64,000 bases of DNA from Actinomyces oris (GCF_001937445.1 NZ_MSKS01000003.1:1-64000); one strand, 5' to 3'; shown: positions 18,039 through 28,100, numbered from the stretch's first letter. Program-made: numbers and translations. Notes: generated by a model not told the origin, from the letters alone.

Positions 18039-18185
18039 TCTCTGTGCCCGTGTCGTGCAGCATGCCGTTGGCCTCAGTGATATCGGCCGAGACGGCCGGC
18101 GCACTCGTGTAATGTTCATCGACAGGTTGATGACTCTTATGAGACGTCAGCAGGACAACGCTCGGTGAGAAGGAAGAGACGGCCA
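18039..18185. other. Intergenic region before rmlD
   Basis: 147 bp. CGGCCG-AGA-CGGCCG at 18084-18098 can form a 6-bp stem with a 3-nt loop and may end the GT4 transcript. AAGGAAGAGA at 18170-18179 is the ribosome site for the rmlD start at 18186. No confident promoter. Confidence 0.35.
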
Positions 18186-19115
18186 GTGAACGAGATCATG
18201 CCTCTGCAGACTGAGGGGACCGCCCTCCCTCGTGCCGGGCGCGAAGAAAGGAAGACACACGGACGTGTTCTCGTCACCGGCGCCAACGGTCAGCTGGGGC
18301 GTGCGCTCATGGCCCTGCTGCCGCAGGCGGGCTTCGACCCCACCGGCGTCGACCTGCCCGAGGTGGACATCTCGGATACGGCCGCCATGTCCGCCTGGGA
18401 CTGGTCGGGGTACGACATCATCATCAACGCTGCGGCCTGGACCAACGTGGACGGGGCGGAGACCCCTGAAGGCCGTCGGCTGTCCTGGCGGGCCAACACG
18501 GTCGGGCCGGTCAACCTGGCCCGAGCGGCCGTCCAGCACGGCCTGACCCTGGTGCACCTGTCCACCGAGTACACCTTCGACGGCGTGACGGCTGTCCACA
18601 CCGAGGAGGAGACCCCCTCGCCGCTGGGCGTCTACGGTCAGTCCAAGGCGGCCGGGGACGCCGCCGTCAGTGTCTGCCCCCGGCACTACCTGGTGCGCAC
18701 CTCCTGGGTGGTCGGCGATGGCAAGAACTTCGTCAAGACGATGCTCTCCCTGGCCGAGCGCGGTATCAGCCCACGGGTTGTGGCCGACCAGACCGGGCGC
18801 CTCACCTTCGCCTCCGATCTGGCAGCCGGCATCATCCACCTCATCACCTCGGGCGCCGAGTTCGGCACCTACAACCTCTCTGGTGACGGCCCGATCCTCT
18901 CCTGGGCCGATATCGCCAAGCGGGTCTATGAGAAGGCCGGCCACAGCCCCGACGAGGTCACTCCCGTCACCACTGAGGAGTACTACGCCGGTCAGGAGGG
19001 GATCGCGCCGCGGCCACTGAGCTCGGTCCTGGACCTGGCGAGGATCAAGGCCACAGGTTTCAGCCCGGCTGACTCCACGGAGCGTCTGAACGTTTATCTT
19101 CAAGGCCTGCTGTAG
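18186..19115 (+). CDS. rmlD: dTDP-4-dehydrorhamnose reductase RmlD
   Basis: 309 residues from GTG 18186, preceded by AAGGAAGAGA at 6-nt spacing; the more upstream GTG 18165 precedes that site. It reduces dTDP-6-deoxy-L-lyxo-4-hexulose to dTDP-L-rhamnose. Visible are the Rossmann motif VTGANGQLG, INAAAWTNVDGAE, LSTEYTFDG and the catalytic Y-G-Q-S-K (YxxxK), all RmlD hallmarks. It is a stand-alone enzyme, not fused to RmlC as in some Actinobacteria; rmlC lies at 21906. Confidence 0.93.
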   Translation: MNEIMPLQTEGTALPRAGREERKTHGRVLVTGANGQLGRALMALLPQAGFDPTGVDLPEVDISDTAAMSAWDWSGYDIIINAAAWTNVDGAETPEGRRLSWRANTVGPVNLARAAVQHGLTLVHLSTEYTFDGVTAVHTEEETPSPLGVYGQSKAAGDAAVSVCPRHYLVRTSWVVGDGKNFVKTMLSLAERGISPRVVADQTGRLTFASDLAAGIIHLITSGAEFGTYNLSGDGPILSWADIAKRVYEKAGHSPDEVTPVTTEEYYAGQEGIAPRPLSSVLDLARIKATGFSPADSTERLNVYLQGLL

Positions 19116-19180
19116 GTTGTCCCTCGTGGGATTGCATCCCTCTCATCCCTTCTTATCCCTGTTTCCTGTCGGAGATCTGT

Positions 19181-20746
19181 ATGAGACGTGAGTTCACCAC
19201 ATACTCACGACTGCCCATGAGTCGCATAAAGACCGGGGCAACGTTGTCCCGGCGCCCGGCACTGGTCGGTGGGCTCCTCCTGGTTCTCATGCTGCTGACC
19301 GGACTCGGGTGGGCGGTGTCCTCGCCGGTGGAGTCGTCTCCTGATGAGGACTTCCACCTGGGGAGCATCTGGTGTCCCCGCCCAGCGGGGAAGTACTGCC
19401 AGACCAGTGTGATGAACGGTGATCCGGTGGCCCGGGTCCCGGTTGCCGTGTCGGACGACTCGATGAAGTGCTACAACTTCCAGCCGGATAGATCGGCGAG
19501 GTGTGCGCTCGGCTATCGAGACTCGGAGATGGCGTGGACCAAACGCTTTGATGATAGCGGGGCGTACCCGATCGGTTACTACCACTTTCACCACCTCTTC
19601 GTCGGCAAGGACGTACAGACCTCGGTCCTGGTGATGCGCGCCGTCAACGTGCTCATCGCCGTGGCGCTTCTGGGGGCGGTCGGCTTCTGTGCGCCACAGC
19701 GCTTGAGGCGACCATTCGTGGGTGCGATCGCCGCCTCCTGGGTGCCGATGGGGATCTACTTCATCGCCTCCAACAACCCCAGCTCCTGGTCCCTCTCAGG
19801 GCTGTTGGCCTACTCCGCGGCGACGTATATGGCCACCCAGCAGAAGGGGCGCCGGCGTACTGTGCTGGTGATCTGCGCAGTGATCGGTGCCGTCATGTGT
19901 CTGACGTCCCGATACGACTCCGCATTCTTCCTCCTCGTCGTCGGCCTTGCCCTGCTCTTCGTGGTGCCATGGAAACGCGGAGGATGGATAGGGCTGGGAG
20001 CCCTGAGCGGAGTGTCCCTCCTTGGGGTCGGCACCTTCATGGCCTCGTCCCAGGTGTCGAAGATCAGTTACTTCCTGAGCGCTTTTGAAACGTCAGATCC
20101 TGCAAAATCTGCCAGCAAGCAGTCGTTCTTCGAGAGGCTCATCATTGGGCTGGAGAGCGCCCCGAAGTATCTTGGTGGATTTTGGGGCCACACATGGACC
20201 CCGGGGTGGTACGACGTTCCTCTGGAAACTCGAACCCCCTACGTGCTCACCATTATGGCGGCCGGCGCTTTCGTGGCCATCGCCTTACGCCGTGGCGGGT
20301 GGCGGAAGTGGACCTCCATGGCGATCATCGTGGGGGCGATGGTCCTCCTTCCTGCCGTGTTCTACGCGAACGGGGCCATGAAACACATCGAGCTCTACCA
20401 GGCCCGGTACATCTTCCCGCTGCTGGCCCCCACCTTCTTCCTCATGCTGGCCGTTGACCAGGATGAAGACGCGTGGTTCACGGTTCCGCAGGCCGTCTGG
20501 GTCACCGTCTGCGCTTCGCTGTGTCAGGCAATCACCCTCCATACGCTGCTGCTGCGATTCGTCCAGGGAATCCACGAGCGGTGGGAGCTCAATCTCAACA
20601 AGCACATCGAGTGGTGGTGGAGCGTGCCGGTCTCGCCCATGATGGTCTGGTTCCTCACGACATGCTTCGCCACTGCGGCTCTAGGAGTCGCCATGGCGAT
20701 GCTGACGCGTGCACCTCAGCGGCAAGAGGAGACGCAGGACTCGTAA
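19181..20746 (+). CDS. DUF2142 polytopic membrane protein
   Basis: 521 residues; ATG 19181 has CGGAG 6 nt upstream. About ten hydrophobic segments. A large loop after the first helix holds SSPDEDFHLGSIWCPR, with the acidic DED typical of the first loop of GT-C glycosyltransferases, and later Cys residues (WCPRPAGKYC, CYN, RCALGY) that may form disulfides outside the cell. The layout matches DUF2142 proteins (PF09913), found in polysaccharide clusters and thought to be involved in glycan assembly. Function unproven. Convergent with rmlA across a strong hairpin. Confidence 0.75.
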   Translation: MRREFTTYSRLPMSRIKTGATLSRRPALVGGLLLVLMLLTGLGWAVSSPVESSPDEDFHLGSIWCPRPAGKYCQTSVMNGDPVARVPVAVSDDSMKCYNFQPDRSARCALGYRDSEMAWTKRFDDSGAYPIGYYHFHHLFVGKDVQTSVLVMRAVNVLIAVALLGAVGFCAPQRLRRPFVGAIAASWVPMGIYFIASNNPSSWSLSGLLAYSAATYMATQQKGRRRTVLVICAVIGAVMCLTSRYDSAFFLLVVGLALLFVVPWKRGGWIGLGALSGVSLLGVGTFMASSQVSKISYFLSAFETSDPAKSASKQSFFERLIIGLESAPKYLGGFWGHTWTPGWYDVPLETRTPYVLTIMAAGAFVAIALRRGGWRKWTSMAIIVGAMVLLPAVFYANGAMKHIELYQARYIFPLLAPTFFLMLAVDQDEDAWFTVPQAVWVTVCASLCQAITLHTLLLRFVQGIHERWELNLNKHIEWWWSVPVSPMMVWFLTTCFATAALGVAMAMLTRAPQRQEETQDS

Positions 20747-20750
20747 GCAC

Positions 20751-20786
20751 TGTGGGTGGGTGGCGCCATGGCACCACCCACCCACA
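20751..20786. terminator. Bidirectional hairpin between DUF2142 and rmlA genes
   Basis: A perfect 13-bp stem: TGTGGGTGGGTGG (20751-20763) pairs with CCACCCACCCACA (20774-20786), and the loop itself contains the palindrome GCCATGGC. There is no T tract on either side. Placement between convergent stop codons makes it a likely two-way terminator. Confidence 0.75.
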
Positions 20787-20828
20787 AGGCATGAGGAGAG
20801 GAGCGCGCCGGACGCTCCAGCGGGTACC

Positions 20829-21701
20829 TCAGGACTGCTGGTTCTCCAGCAGGCCCAGGAGGTAGGCGCCGTACCCGGACTTCACCAGGGGCTCGGCGCG
20901 CTGGCGCAGGCCCTCGTCGTCGATGAAACCCATGCGCCAGGCGACCTCCTCGGGGGCGCCGATGTTGAGGCCCTGACGGTGCTGGACGGTACGGATGAAG
21001 CCGGTGGCGTCGGCCAGGGAGTCGAAGGTGCCGGTGTCGAGCCAGGCGGTGCCGCGGGGCAGGACCTCCACGGTGAGCCTGCCGGCCTCCAGGTAGGTGC
21101 GGTTGACGTCGGTGATCTCGTACTCGCCGCGGGCGGAGGGCTTGAGGTTCTTCGCGATCTCGACGACGTCGTTGTCATAGAAGTACAGGCCGGGAACGGC
21201 GTAGTTGGAGCGGGGCTGGGCCGGCTTCTCCTCGATGGAGATCGCCTTGAAGTTCTCGTCGAACTCGACCACGCCGTAGGCCGTGGGGTCGGCGACCTGG
21301 TAGGCGTAGACGACACCGCCGTCGGGGCTGGTGTGGCGGCGCAGCTGGGTGCCCATGCCGGGGCCGTAGAAGATGTTGTCGCCCAGGACCAGGGCGGCGC
21401 TGTCATCGCCGATGAAGTCGGCGCCCAGCACGAAGGCCTGAGCCAGGCCGTTGGGCTCCTGCTGAACCGTGTAGGACAGGTTGACGCCGAGCTGGGAGCC
21501 ATCGCCCAGGAGACGGTGGAAGGAGGGGGCGTCGTGGGGGGTGGTGATGACCAGGACGTCCTGGATCCCGGCGAGCATGAGGGTGCTCAGCGGGTAGTAG
21601 ACCATCGGCTTGTCGTAGACGGGGACCAGCTGCTTGGAGGTCCCCAGGGTGATCGGGTTGAGTCGCGTGCCGGAGCCTCCGGCCAGAATGATTCCTCGCA
21701 T
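20829..21701 (-). CDS. rmlA: Glucose-1-phosphate thymidylyltransferase RmlA
   Basis: 290 residues from ATG 21701; the frame stays open further upstream but the family's N-terminus [14 protein letters not shown] begins here. It converts glucose-1-phosphate and dTTP to dTDP-glucose, the first step to dTDP-rhamnose. It shows the nucleotidyltransferase signature [11 protein letters not shown], then [20 protein letters not shown] split over 23-43, [10 protein letters not shown] and [14 protein letters not shown]. Length matches the family. Divergent from rmlC across 204 bp. Confidence 0.95.
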   Translation of the reverse strand: MRGIILAGGSGTRLNPITLGTSKQLVPVYDKPMVYYPLSTLMLAGIQDVLVITTPHDAPSFHRLLGDGSQLGVNLSYTVQQEPNGLAQAFVLGADFIGDDSAALVLGDNIFYGPGMGTQLRRHTSPDGGVVYAYQVADPTAYGVVEFDENFKAISIEEKPAQPRSNYAVPGLYFYDNDVVEIAKNLKPSARGEYEITDVNRTYLEAGRLTVEVLPRGTAWLDTGTFDSLADATGFIRTVQHRQGLNIGAPEEVAWRMGFIDDEGLRQRAEPLVKSGYGAYLLGLLENQQS

Positions 21702-21905
21702 GCCCCAAGCATGACCCATTCCGGCCCCGAATGGCGCCAGGATCGAGTGGATCGGGAGCTCTTCTCCGTGGTTCCCGGCACGTTCCGTCCCTGGCGGCCC
21801 CGTCTGAGGGGTATCGAGCAGGCCGCGTCGATAGACTCGCACGGCGGCGTCTCGCAGACACGGTGGCGCCGAGACCGAGACCAGTGCGCACAGAAGGGGC
21901 CATCA
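21702..21905. other. Divergent rmlA-rmlC control region
   Basis: 204 bp between the two starts. On the plus strand a TAGACT hexamer near 21833 is a possible -10 for rmlC, with no convincing -35. On the minus strand CATGCT ends 6 nt before the rmlA ATG. No strong palindrome was found. Confidence 0.35.
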
Positions 21906-22487
21906 ATGGGGCAGATCGAGCTGGGCAAGCCGCTCGCCATCGAGCAGACGCCGATTCCGGGATTCCTGCGGATCGACCTGACTGTTCACGGGGACAACCG
22001 CGGCTGGTTCAAGGAGAACTGGCAGAGAGAGAAGATGCTGGCCCTGGGGCTGCCGGACTTCGGGCCGGTTCAGAACAACATCTCCTTCAACAACGAGGTC
22101 GGGGTCACCCGCGGCATCCACGCCGAGCCCTGGGACAAGTTCGTCTCGGTGGCCACCGGCCGCGTCTTCGGCGCCTGGGTGGACCTGCGCGAGGGGCCCT
22201 CCTTCGGAGCCGTCTACACCTGCGAGATCGACCCGTCAGTGGCGGTGTTCGTGCCTCGGGGCGTGGGCAACGCCTATCAGACGCTGGAGCCGGGCACCGC
22301 CTACACCTACCTGGTCAACGACCACTGGTCGCCCGACGCCCAGTACACCTTCCTCAACCTGGCCGATGAGACGGTGAACGTGCCCTGGCCGATCGCACTG
22401 AGTGAGGCCATCCTCTCCGACAAGGACAAGGCGCACCCCCGCCTGGCCGACGTCACCCCCTTCCCGGCTCCCGGGGCCCAGGCCTAG
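21906..22487 (+). CDS. rmlC: dTDP-4-dehydrorhamnose 3,5-epimerase RmlC
   Basis: 193 residues; ATG 21906 is preceded by AGAAGGGG. The frame is open far upstream but the fold begins here. It performs the double epimerisation between RmlB and RmlD. Visible: DNRGWFKENW, NNISFNNEVGVTRGIHAEPWDKFVSV (split over 56-81) with the catalytic-region R-G-x-H, GRVFGAWVDLREG, and VPRGVGNAYQTLEPGTAYTYLVND. Cupin fold, usual length about 180-200. rmlB, which makes its substrate, is not in this window. Confidence 0.93.
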   Translation: MGQIELGKPLAIEQTPIPGFLRIDLTVHGDNRGWFKENWQREKMLALGLPDFGPVQNNISFNNEVGVTRGIHAEPWDKFVSVATGRVFGAWVDLREGPSFGAVYTCEIDPSVAVFVPRGVGNAYQTLEPGTAYTYLVNDHWSPDAQYTFLNLADETVNVPWPIALSEAILSDKDKAHPRLADVTPFPAPGAQA

Positions 22488-22519
22488 GACGTGCCCGCGT
22501 ACCGGTACGGTGAGGCGCT

Positions 22520-23710
22520 ATGAGACGACTTGAGCCGGCGCGCCAGCGGTACGCCTGGGGGTCGACCTCGGCCATTCCCGCCCTCCTGGGCAGGGCCGAG
22601 GACGGCGCCCCCTGGGCCGAGGCCTGGTACGGATCCCACCCGGCCGGTCCCGCCCAGGTCGCCGAGGGCGGCGTGCTGTCCGAGCTCATCGACGCCGAGC
22701 CGGAGCGTCTCCTGGGTGAGGACATCATCTGGCGCTTCGGGCGCCGGCTGCCCTTCCTCCTCAAGCTCATCGCTCCCGAGCAGCCCCTGTCCCTCCAGGT
22801 CCACCCCAGTCAGGCCCAGGCCGCCGAGGGCTACGCCCTGGAGAACGAGGCGGGCATCGCCCTGGACCACCCCTGCCGCAACTACAAGGACACGAACCAC
22901 AAGCCGGAGATGGTCCTGGCCCTCACCCGCTTCCAGGCCGTTGCAGGCTTCCGGGCCCCGCGCCGCGCCGTCGAGGTCCTCTCCGGGCTGGACAGCCCCC
23001 TGGCCCGCCGGATGCGACGCACCCTGCGTCTCAACCCCACCCGCTACGGCATCCGGCAGGTCTTCTCCGACGTCGTCTCGGCCGCCACCCGTCCAAGCCC
23101 CCAGGAGATCGACGCCCTCGTCACTGAGATCGCCGCCAGGTTCGAGGCTGGCACCTCCCCGTCGCTGCGGGTGGACTCCAACGTCGTGAAGATGGCCGAC
23201 ACCTTCCCCGGAGACCCCGGCATCGCCGCCGCGCTCCTGCTCAACCCCGTCACCCTGCAGCCCGGTGAGGCACTGTTCGTGCCCGCGGGAAGCGTGCACG
23301 CCTACATCTCCGGTCTGGGCGTGGAGGTCATGGCCTCCTCGGACAACGTGCTGCGCGCCGGACTGACCACCAAGCACATCGACGTCTCCGAGATGCTGGC
23401 CTGCGTCGACTACGTGGCGGCGCCGCCGGTGCGCCCGGCCCCCGAGTACCTCTCTCGTGCCACCCGCGCCTACTACGCGCCGGTGGACGACTTCGAGCTC
23501 ATGGTCACCACCGTGGTGGCCGCCGACGGGCGCCTGCCGGTCCCCGGGCGGGGGCCGCGCATCCTCCTGGCTGTCGAGGGCGCCATGACCCTGGTGTCCC
23601 AGGCCGACTCCCAGACCCTCGCCCAGGGCGAGGCCGTGTTCGTCGGTGCCGACGAACGCAGCCTGTTCGTGGAGGGGGAGGGGACCCTCGTCCAGGCCGA
23701 CGTCCCCTGA
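22520..23710 (+). CDS. manA: Mannose-6-phosphate isomerase, class I
   Basis: 396 residues. ATG 22520 follows rmlC by 32 nt; TACGGT lies 8 nt upstream and a weak GTGAGG 5 nt upstream. The zinc cupin motifs are present: LLKLIAPEQPLSLQVHPSQ split over 79-98, NYKDTNHKPEM near 122, LFVPAGSVHAYISGLGVEVMASSDN split over 253-278. It interconverts fructose-6-P and mannose-6-P, feeding GDP-mannose for glycans. In other Actinobacteria manA-type genes also sit close to whiB2. Convergent with the TIGR03089 gene, only 20 nt between stops. Confidence 0.93.
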   Translation: MRRLEPARQRYAWGSTSAIPALLGRAEDGAPWAEAWYGSHPAGPAQVAEGGVLSELIDAEPERLLGEDIIWRFGRRLPFLLKLIAPEQPLSLQVHPSQAQAAEGYALENEAGIALDHPCRNYKDTNHKPEMVLALTRFQAVAGFRAPRRAVEVLSGLDSPLARRMRRTLRLNPTRYGIRQVFSDVVSAATRPSPQEIDALVTEIAARFEAGTSPSLRVDSNVVKMADTFPGDPGIAAALLLNPVTLQPGEALFVPAGSVHAYISGLGVEVMASSDNVLRAGLTTKHIDVSEMLACVDYVAAPPVRPAPEYLSRATRAYYAPVDDFELMVTTVVAADGRLPVPGRGPRILLAVEGAMTLVSQADSQTLAQGEAVFVGADERSLFVEGEGTLVQADVP

Positions 23711-23730
23711 CCCCTGTGCTCAACGGGGCG

Positions 23731-24546
23731 TCAGTGTGACTGGGACCCGCCGACCCACTCGGTGATGCCCTCCTGCCGGACGGCGGCCGCGGCGACGTCG
23801 TCACCCGCCTCGGGGGTGAGAACCACCGCCGTGCGCCCGGTGCGCCAGGCGACCAGGACCTCCTGGAGCATCTGGGCCGTGTCGGGGCTGCGCACCAGGA
23901 CGGCACGCGAGGCGGAGGCCTTGTCGGCCCCCGTGGATGCGCCGGCCGCCTCGACCCGGGCCACCAGCTGGGCGCGCGTGAGGATGGTGGGCCCGTCGCC
24001 CGACGGGACGGTGCCCGCAGGAGCGCCCGGATCCGCAGGCACTGCCATCTCAGCGGTCAGGTCACTGAGGCACGTCAGGTCGCCAGCGGCGCTCACCGGA
24101 GTGAAGTGGTCGGGATAGTGCATGAGGTCAGCGGCGCCGTCGAGCACGAGAGCGGGCAGGTCGCCCGGCCAGCGCAGCGCCAGCGAGGCGGACGGGACCA
24201 GCACCTGCGCCTCGGCCTCCTCGCAGAGGCTCTCCGGGGTGAAGGCCACGCTCAGCTCGGGGACGAGGCCGGCGGCACGGATCTCCTCGCTGCTCCCCAG
24301 AAGCACACTGCGCCCCGCCAGCCACGTACCGCACGCCCAGGCGACGGTCCGCCAGTGAGGAGGGAGTGCCACATGGACTCCATCACCGGGTGCCGACTCC
24401 GATGTGATGAATCCCGCGGTCTTCGCCAGCCACATGGACAGGACGTGTCCGGTCAGCTCGACTCGTTCGTCGATTCCATAACAAATGAGCCACGGCCTGT
24501 CGGCATCCTGAGGGCCGGGGAGCAGCGGCAGCAGGGGATCTGGCAT
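23731..24546 (-). CDS. TIGR03089 family protein (AMP-binding-like)
   Basis: 271 residues. The pattern RPWLICYGIDERVELTG near 17-33, GDGVHVALPPHWRTVAWACGTWLAG split over 54-78 and repeated CYG/VxL blocks match the actinobacterial TIGR03089 family, which resembles the N-terminal part of acyl-adenylate synthetases but lacks the full AMP-binding core and the C-terminal domain. Function unknown. It commonly lies beside rmlD/wbbL/whiB2-type genes, as here. Transcribed divergently from whiB across 328 bp. Confidence 0.8.
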   Translation of the reverse strand: MPDPLLPLLPGPQDADRPWLICYGIDERVELTGHVLSMWLAKTAGFITSESAPGDGVHVALPPHWRTVAWACGTWLAGRSVLLGSSEEIRAAGLVPELSVAFTPESLCEEAEAQVLVPSASLALRWPGDLPALVLDGAADLMHYPDHFTPVSAAGDLTCLSDLTAEMAVPADPGAPAGTVPSGDGPTILTRAQLVARVEAAGASTGADKASASRAVLVRSPDTAQMLQEVLVAWRTGRTAVVLTPEAGDDVAAAAVRQEGITEWVGGSQSH

Positions 24547-24743
24547 GACACCGATTGAAGCAGATCCACGGACTTTCAGGAACCTCCCTGGTAATGTCCA
24601 GTCGGTCGGGGCAATGTGTCACCATGCGTCAGGCGCCCTGAAATTCTCTGGAACACCGTGGGTATTTCTGCTGTCAGTCAGGTAGCGGGAGCCTCTCAGG
24701 GGATTTGTAGGAAGTCAACATATGGTGGCAACCAGATGGGGGT

Positions 24744-24765
24744 ATTCCTTGATATATCAAGGAAT
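24744..24765. promoter_or_regulatory. Perfect 22-bp palindrome, candidate operator of whiB
   Basis: Half-site ATTCCTTGATA followed directly by its exact reverse complement TATCAAGGAAT. It is centred about 52 bp upstream of the -35 element, a position that suits an activator or a looping repressor. Its protein is unknown. Confidence 0.6.
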
Positions 24766-24806
24766 GATGTCGACGGTCACGAGAGGGTGAAGTTTCCCTC
24801 CCCGGC

Positions 24807-24836
24807 TTGACTGGCCTTGTCTCACACGCATGTAAT
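24807..24836 (+). promoter_or_regulatory. Housekeeping-type promoter of whiB
   Basis: TTGACT (24807-24812), 18-bp spacer, TGTAAT (24831-24836). Both hexamers match the sigma-70 consensus at five of six positions. The predicted start is near 24843, giving a 5' UTR of about 32 nt that contains AAGGGAGG. Confidence 0.65.
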
Positions 24837-24874
24837 TCTTACTGGCAAGAAGCTCGGATCGAAGGGAGGCCGGC

Positions 24875-25195
24875 ATGTGGAACATCCTCGGCGACGGCCC
24901 ACTGAAGCACCCAGAGGAGCCTGACGCGGAGGTGCTGTCACTCCTCTTCGGTGGCGGTGACGACGTCGATGAAGGTCCTCTGGCGTGGCAGGAGCGCGCT
25001 CTGTGCGCTCAGACGGACCCTGAGGCCTTCTTCCCTGAGAAGGGCGGTTCCACACGCGAGGCCAAGCGAGTCTGTGCGACTTGCGAGGTTCGCGAGGAGT
25101 GCCTCGAGTACGCCCTCGCCAACGACGAGCGCTTCGGTATCTGGGGCGGCATGTCGGAGCGCGAGCGGCGCAAGCTCAAGCGTCGCGCAGTATGA
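24875..25195 (+). CDS. whiB2: WhiB-family iron-sulfur transcription factor, WhiB2/WhmD type
   Basis: 106 residues; ATG 24875 has AAGGGAGG upstream. Four cysteines that bind a [4Fe-4S] cluster: C44, C67, C70 and C76 (C-x2-C-x5-C). The family turn GIWGG is at 88-92, followed by a basic DNA-binding tail ERERRKLKRRAV. WhiB2/WhmD proteins govern septation and division in mycobacteria and Streptomyces (WhiB). The WhiB2 assignment rests on synteny with manA, TIGR03089, DUF3499 and metallopeptidase-like genes, as in Mycobacterium. The stop overlaps the next ATG (ATGA). Confidence 0.88.
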   Translation: MWNILGDGPLKHPEEPDAEVLSLLFGGGDDVDEGPLAWQERALCAQTDPEAFFPEKGGSTREAKRVCATCEVREECLEYALANDERFGIWGGMSERERRKLKRRAV

Positions 25196-28100
25196 ACCCC
25201 GCCGGCTCCACACAGGGAGCCAGTCGGGTAGGAGCCCTGGCCGTCGTCGTGTCGGCCGGGGCGAGCCCGTTTCTGGCGCAGACACTGTCCGCGATCACCT
25301 CACAAACCTGCGCGCCCGACGTCGTCCTCGTCGTCGATGTCGCCTCGCGAGCCAACGGGCTGGGGGACGGGACCCCGATCGAGGAGCTCGTGGAGCGGTC
25401 GGGGCTGGATGCCGTCACCGCGGTGCGCGTCGTCAGGGCCAAGGAGGCCAAGAACTTCGGAGACGCCGTCTCCCGGGGGCTGACCGCCTACGCCGGACTC
25501 GTGGCCGCCGGCAACCGCAAGCGCCGCAGCTCGGAGGGCGCCGACGGCGCAGAGGGCTCGGACAGTGAGACCACCTCGAACGGGCCGCGCACCTCGGTGC
25601 GGGACCTGCTGCTGTCGGGCTCGGGCCCCATCACTGGCCCCACCGGGGCGCTGTCACCGATCACCGCCTACGAGCAGCGGCTCGTGGCTCCCACCGAGGC
25701 CGCCCCGGAGATGCCGGAGCACCAGGTGTGGTTCTGGCTGCTCCATGACGACTCCGCCCCAGCTGAGGACTGCCTCGAGCGGCTGCTCACTGCCGCGACC
25801 AATGCGCGCTCCGTGGGAGTCGTCGGGCCCAAGCAGGTGGGCTGGGACAACCCCGAGCTGCTTCTGGAGGTCGGGCTGCGCGCTACCGCCTCGGCCCGGC
25901 GCGCCAACGACATCGTCCCCGGCGAGGTCGACCAGGGCCAGCACGATGACCGCAGCGATGTCCTGGCCGTGGGAACCGCCGGCGCCCTCGTCGACCGGGC
26001 CGTGTGGGAGGAGATCGGCGGCATCGCCCCGTGGCTCGGCCCCTTCGGCGACGGTCTGGAGTTCTCGCGCGCCGCGCGCCTGGCCGGATACCGCGTCATC
26101 GTTGAACCCACCGCCGTCATCCGCCACCGACGGGCCTCCTACCAGGGGCTTCGCCGCCCCGCGTCCGTCTCGCACTCCTCCGATGCGCAGCCCCGCACCG
26201 ACGCCGAGGCCATCGAGGTCGCGCTGCCCGAGCCCGACCCGGAGAGGTCCTTCCGGGCCCGGCGCAGCGCCCAGCTCACCAACTGGGCGGCCTTCTCCAC
26301 CCGGCCCATCGGCCTGCTGCTGACCTGGTTCGTCATCCTCGGACTCATGCGCTTCGTGTGGCGCCTGGCCTCCAAGGCGCCGGCGCTGGCCCGCGACGAG
26401 CTCGGTGCGGCTCTGGCCGTGGCCGGACGCGGCCGACGGGTCAGGGCCGCCAGACGCCGGCTCGCTCAACACACCAAGGTGCCTGCGTCCGCGCTGGGGC
26501 GCCTCTATGCCACGGCGGCCGAGATCCGCGGGGTGCGTCGCGACCGCACCCGCCAGGAGCGCGAGCGTCGCGCCCGTGCGGCAGCTCCCAGCGAGCTCGA
26601 GCTGCGCGAGCTCGCCGCACTGGCCCGCAGCCGGCGCCGCACCCTGAGCGCGGTCATGGTGCTGGTGCTGGTACTGAGCACCTACGGCCTGTCCCGGCTG
26701 CTGCTGACCCGCTCCATCACCGGCGGGGCCCTGCCCCTGTTCAGCGGTGACTGGCGTCAGATGTGGGACAGCGCCTGGAGCACCTGGATCGCCACCGCGG
26801 ACGGATACCCGGGCGGCGTCACCCCGTTGCTGGCCATCCTTGCCCTACCGGCGGCCCTGGGAAGACTGGTGGGTCTGGAGACCAGCGCGCTCATCAGCGC
26901 CCTGGTTCTCCTGGCCCTGCCCCTGGCGGCGCTGGGGGCCTGGTTCGCCGCCGGCACGATGACCCGGAAGGTGGTGCTACGGGCCTGGGCGGCACTCGTG
27001 TGGGCCCTGTCCCCCAGCCTCCTGCTCGCCCTGGGCCAAGGGCGCCTCGGCGCTCTCCTGGTCCACCTCGTCCTGCCCTGGGCGCTGCTGGCCCTGGCCC
27101 GCGCGGTAGGCGCCGACCGACGGGACCTCGTTCTGTCCGGGCTGGTGGGTGCCCACCTGCTCACCGACGACGAGCGCGCCGAGCTCGACCGCTTCTCCAC
27201 CGAGAAGGTCACCGACCTCGCCCACCTGGATGAGGAGGCGCAGGCCGAAGCACAGGCCGACTCGAGGGCCGAGGGCGTTGAGGACGCTGTGGACGCAGTG
27301 GATGCTGCGGACGCAGTGAATGCAGTGAATGCTGAGGGCGATGCCGAGCCCGCCCAGGACGGGGAGGCTGACAGTAACCCCGCCCCGGATGACGTCTCGG
27401 ACGATGAGGCTCATGATCGCGGGGAGGATGAGCAGGAGACCGGCCGTGCGGCCCGGGCCCAGGCCGCACGGGAGGCCGAGGTCGACCTGCCTCCCACCGA
27501 GAAGTACGGCTACGGGTCGGCGACGGCCGCCGCAGTCGCAGGACTGCTGCTGAGCGTCGTCGTCGCGGCGGTCCCGGCCACCGCCGCCGTGCTGGCCGTC
27601 ATCATCCTGCTGCTGTCGGTGACCACCCGACGCGGGTTCAAGCTCGTCCTCACCCTGGTGCCCATGCTGGTCACCGCCGCCCCGGCCTGGTGGGGCGCCT
27701 GGCGCCTGGGTCGGAGCGCAGGGTGGGTCGAAGGGGTCCGGCTGCTGCTGACCGACATCGGCCTGCCCGTCTCCGCACCGGCGCCGAGCAGCCTCGACCT
27801 GCTGGTCGGCTCCCCGATGGACCTGGACGTCCTTGTGTCCTCCGGGGCCCTAAGCGTCCTGCTGCGGATACTGCTCGCGCTGGTCCCGGCCCTGGGCGTC
27901 ATCGGGCTCTTCGTCTCCCGGCGCGTCCGGGTGGCCCGCACCGGCATCCTTCTGGCCGTGGGCGGTCTCCTCCTGGCCGGGCTATGCCTGCGTACCTCGA
28001 CCGGGCTGGGCCCGGACGTCGACGGAAGCGGCCTGGCTCCCGTCAACGGGTGGTCCGGGGCTGGTCTCTCCCTGGCGCTGAGCGGCTTCCTCGCAGCGGC

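Larger units (their letters stand above)
24547..24874. other. Divergent control region upstream of whiB
   Basis: 328 bp, noticeably richer in A+T than the flanking genes around 24690-24850. It holds a perfect 22-bp palindrome (24744-24765) and a good promoter (24807-24836) for whiB. A short open frame at 24616-24810 has no codon bias or ribosome site and is not called. Confidence 0.6.

Noticed and set aside
24616-24810. 64-codon frame upstream of whiB
   Set aside because: It covers the promoter and palindrome, lacks a ribosome site and has non-coding composition.
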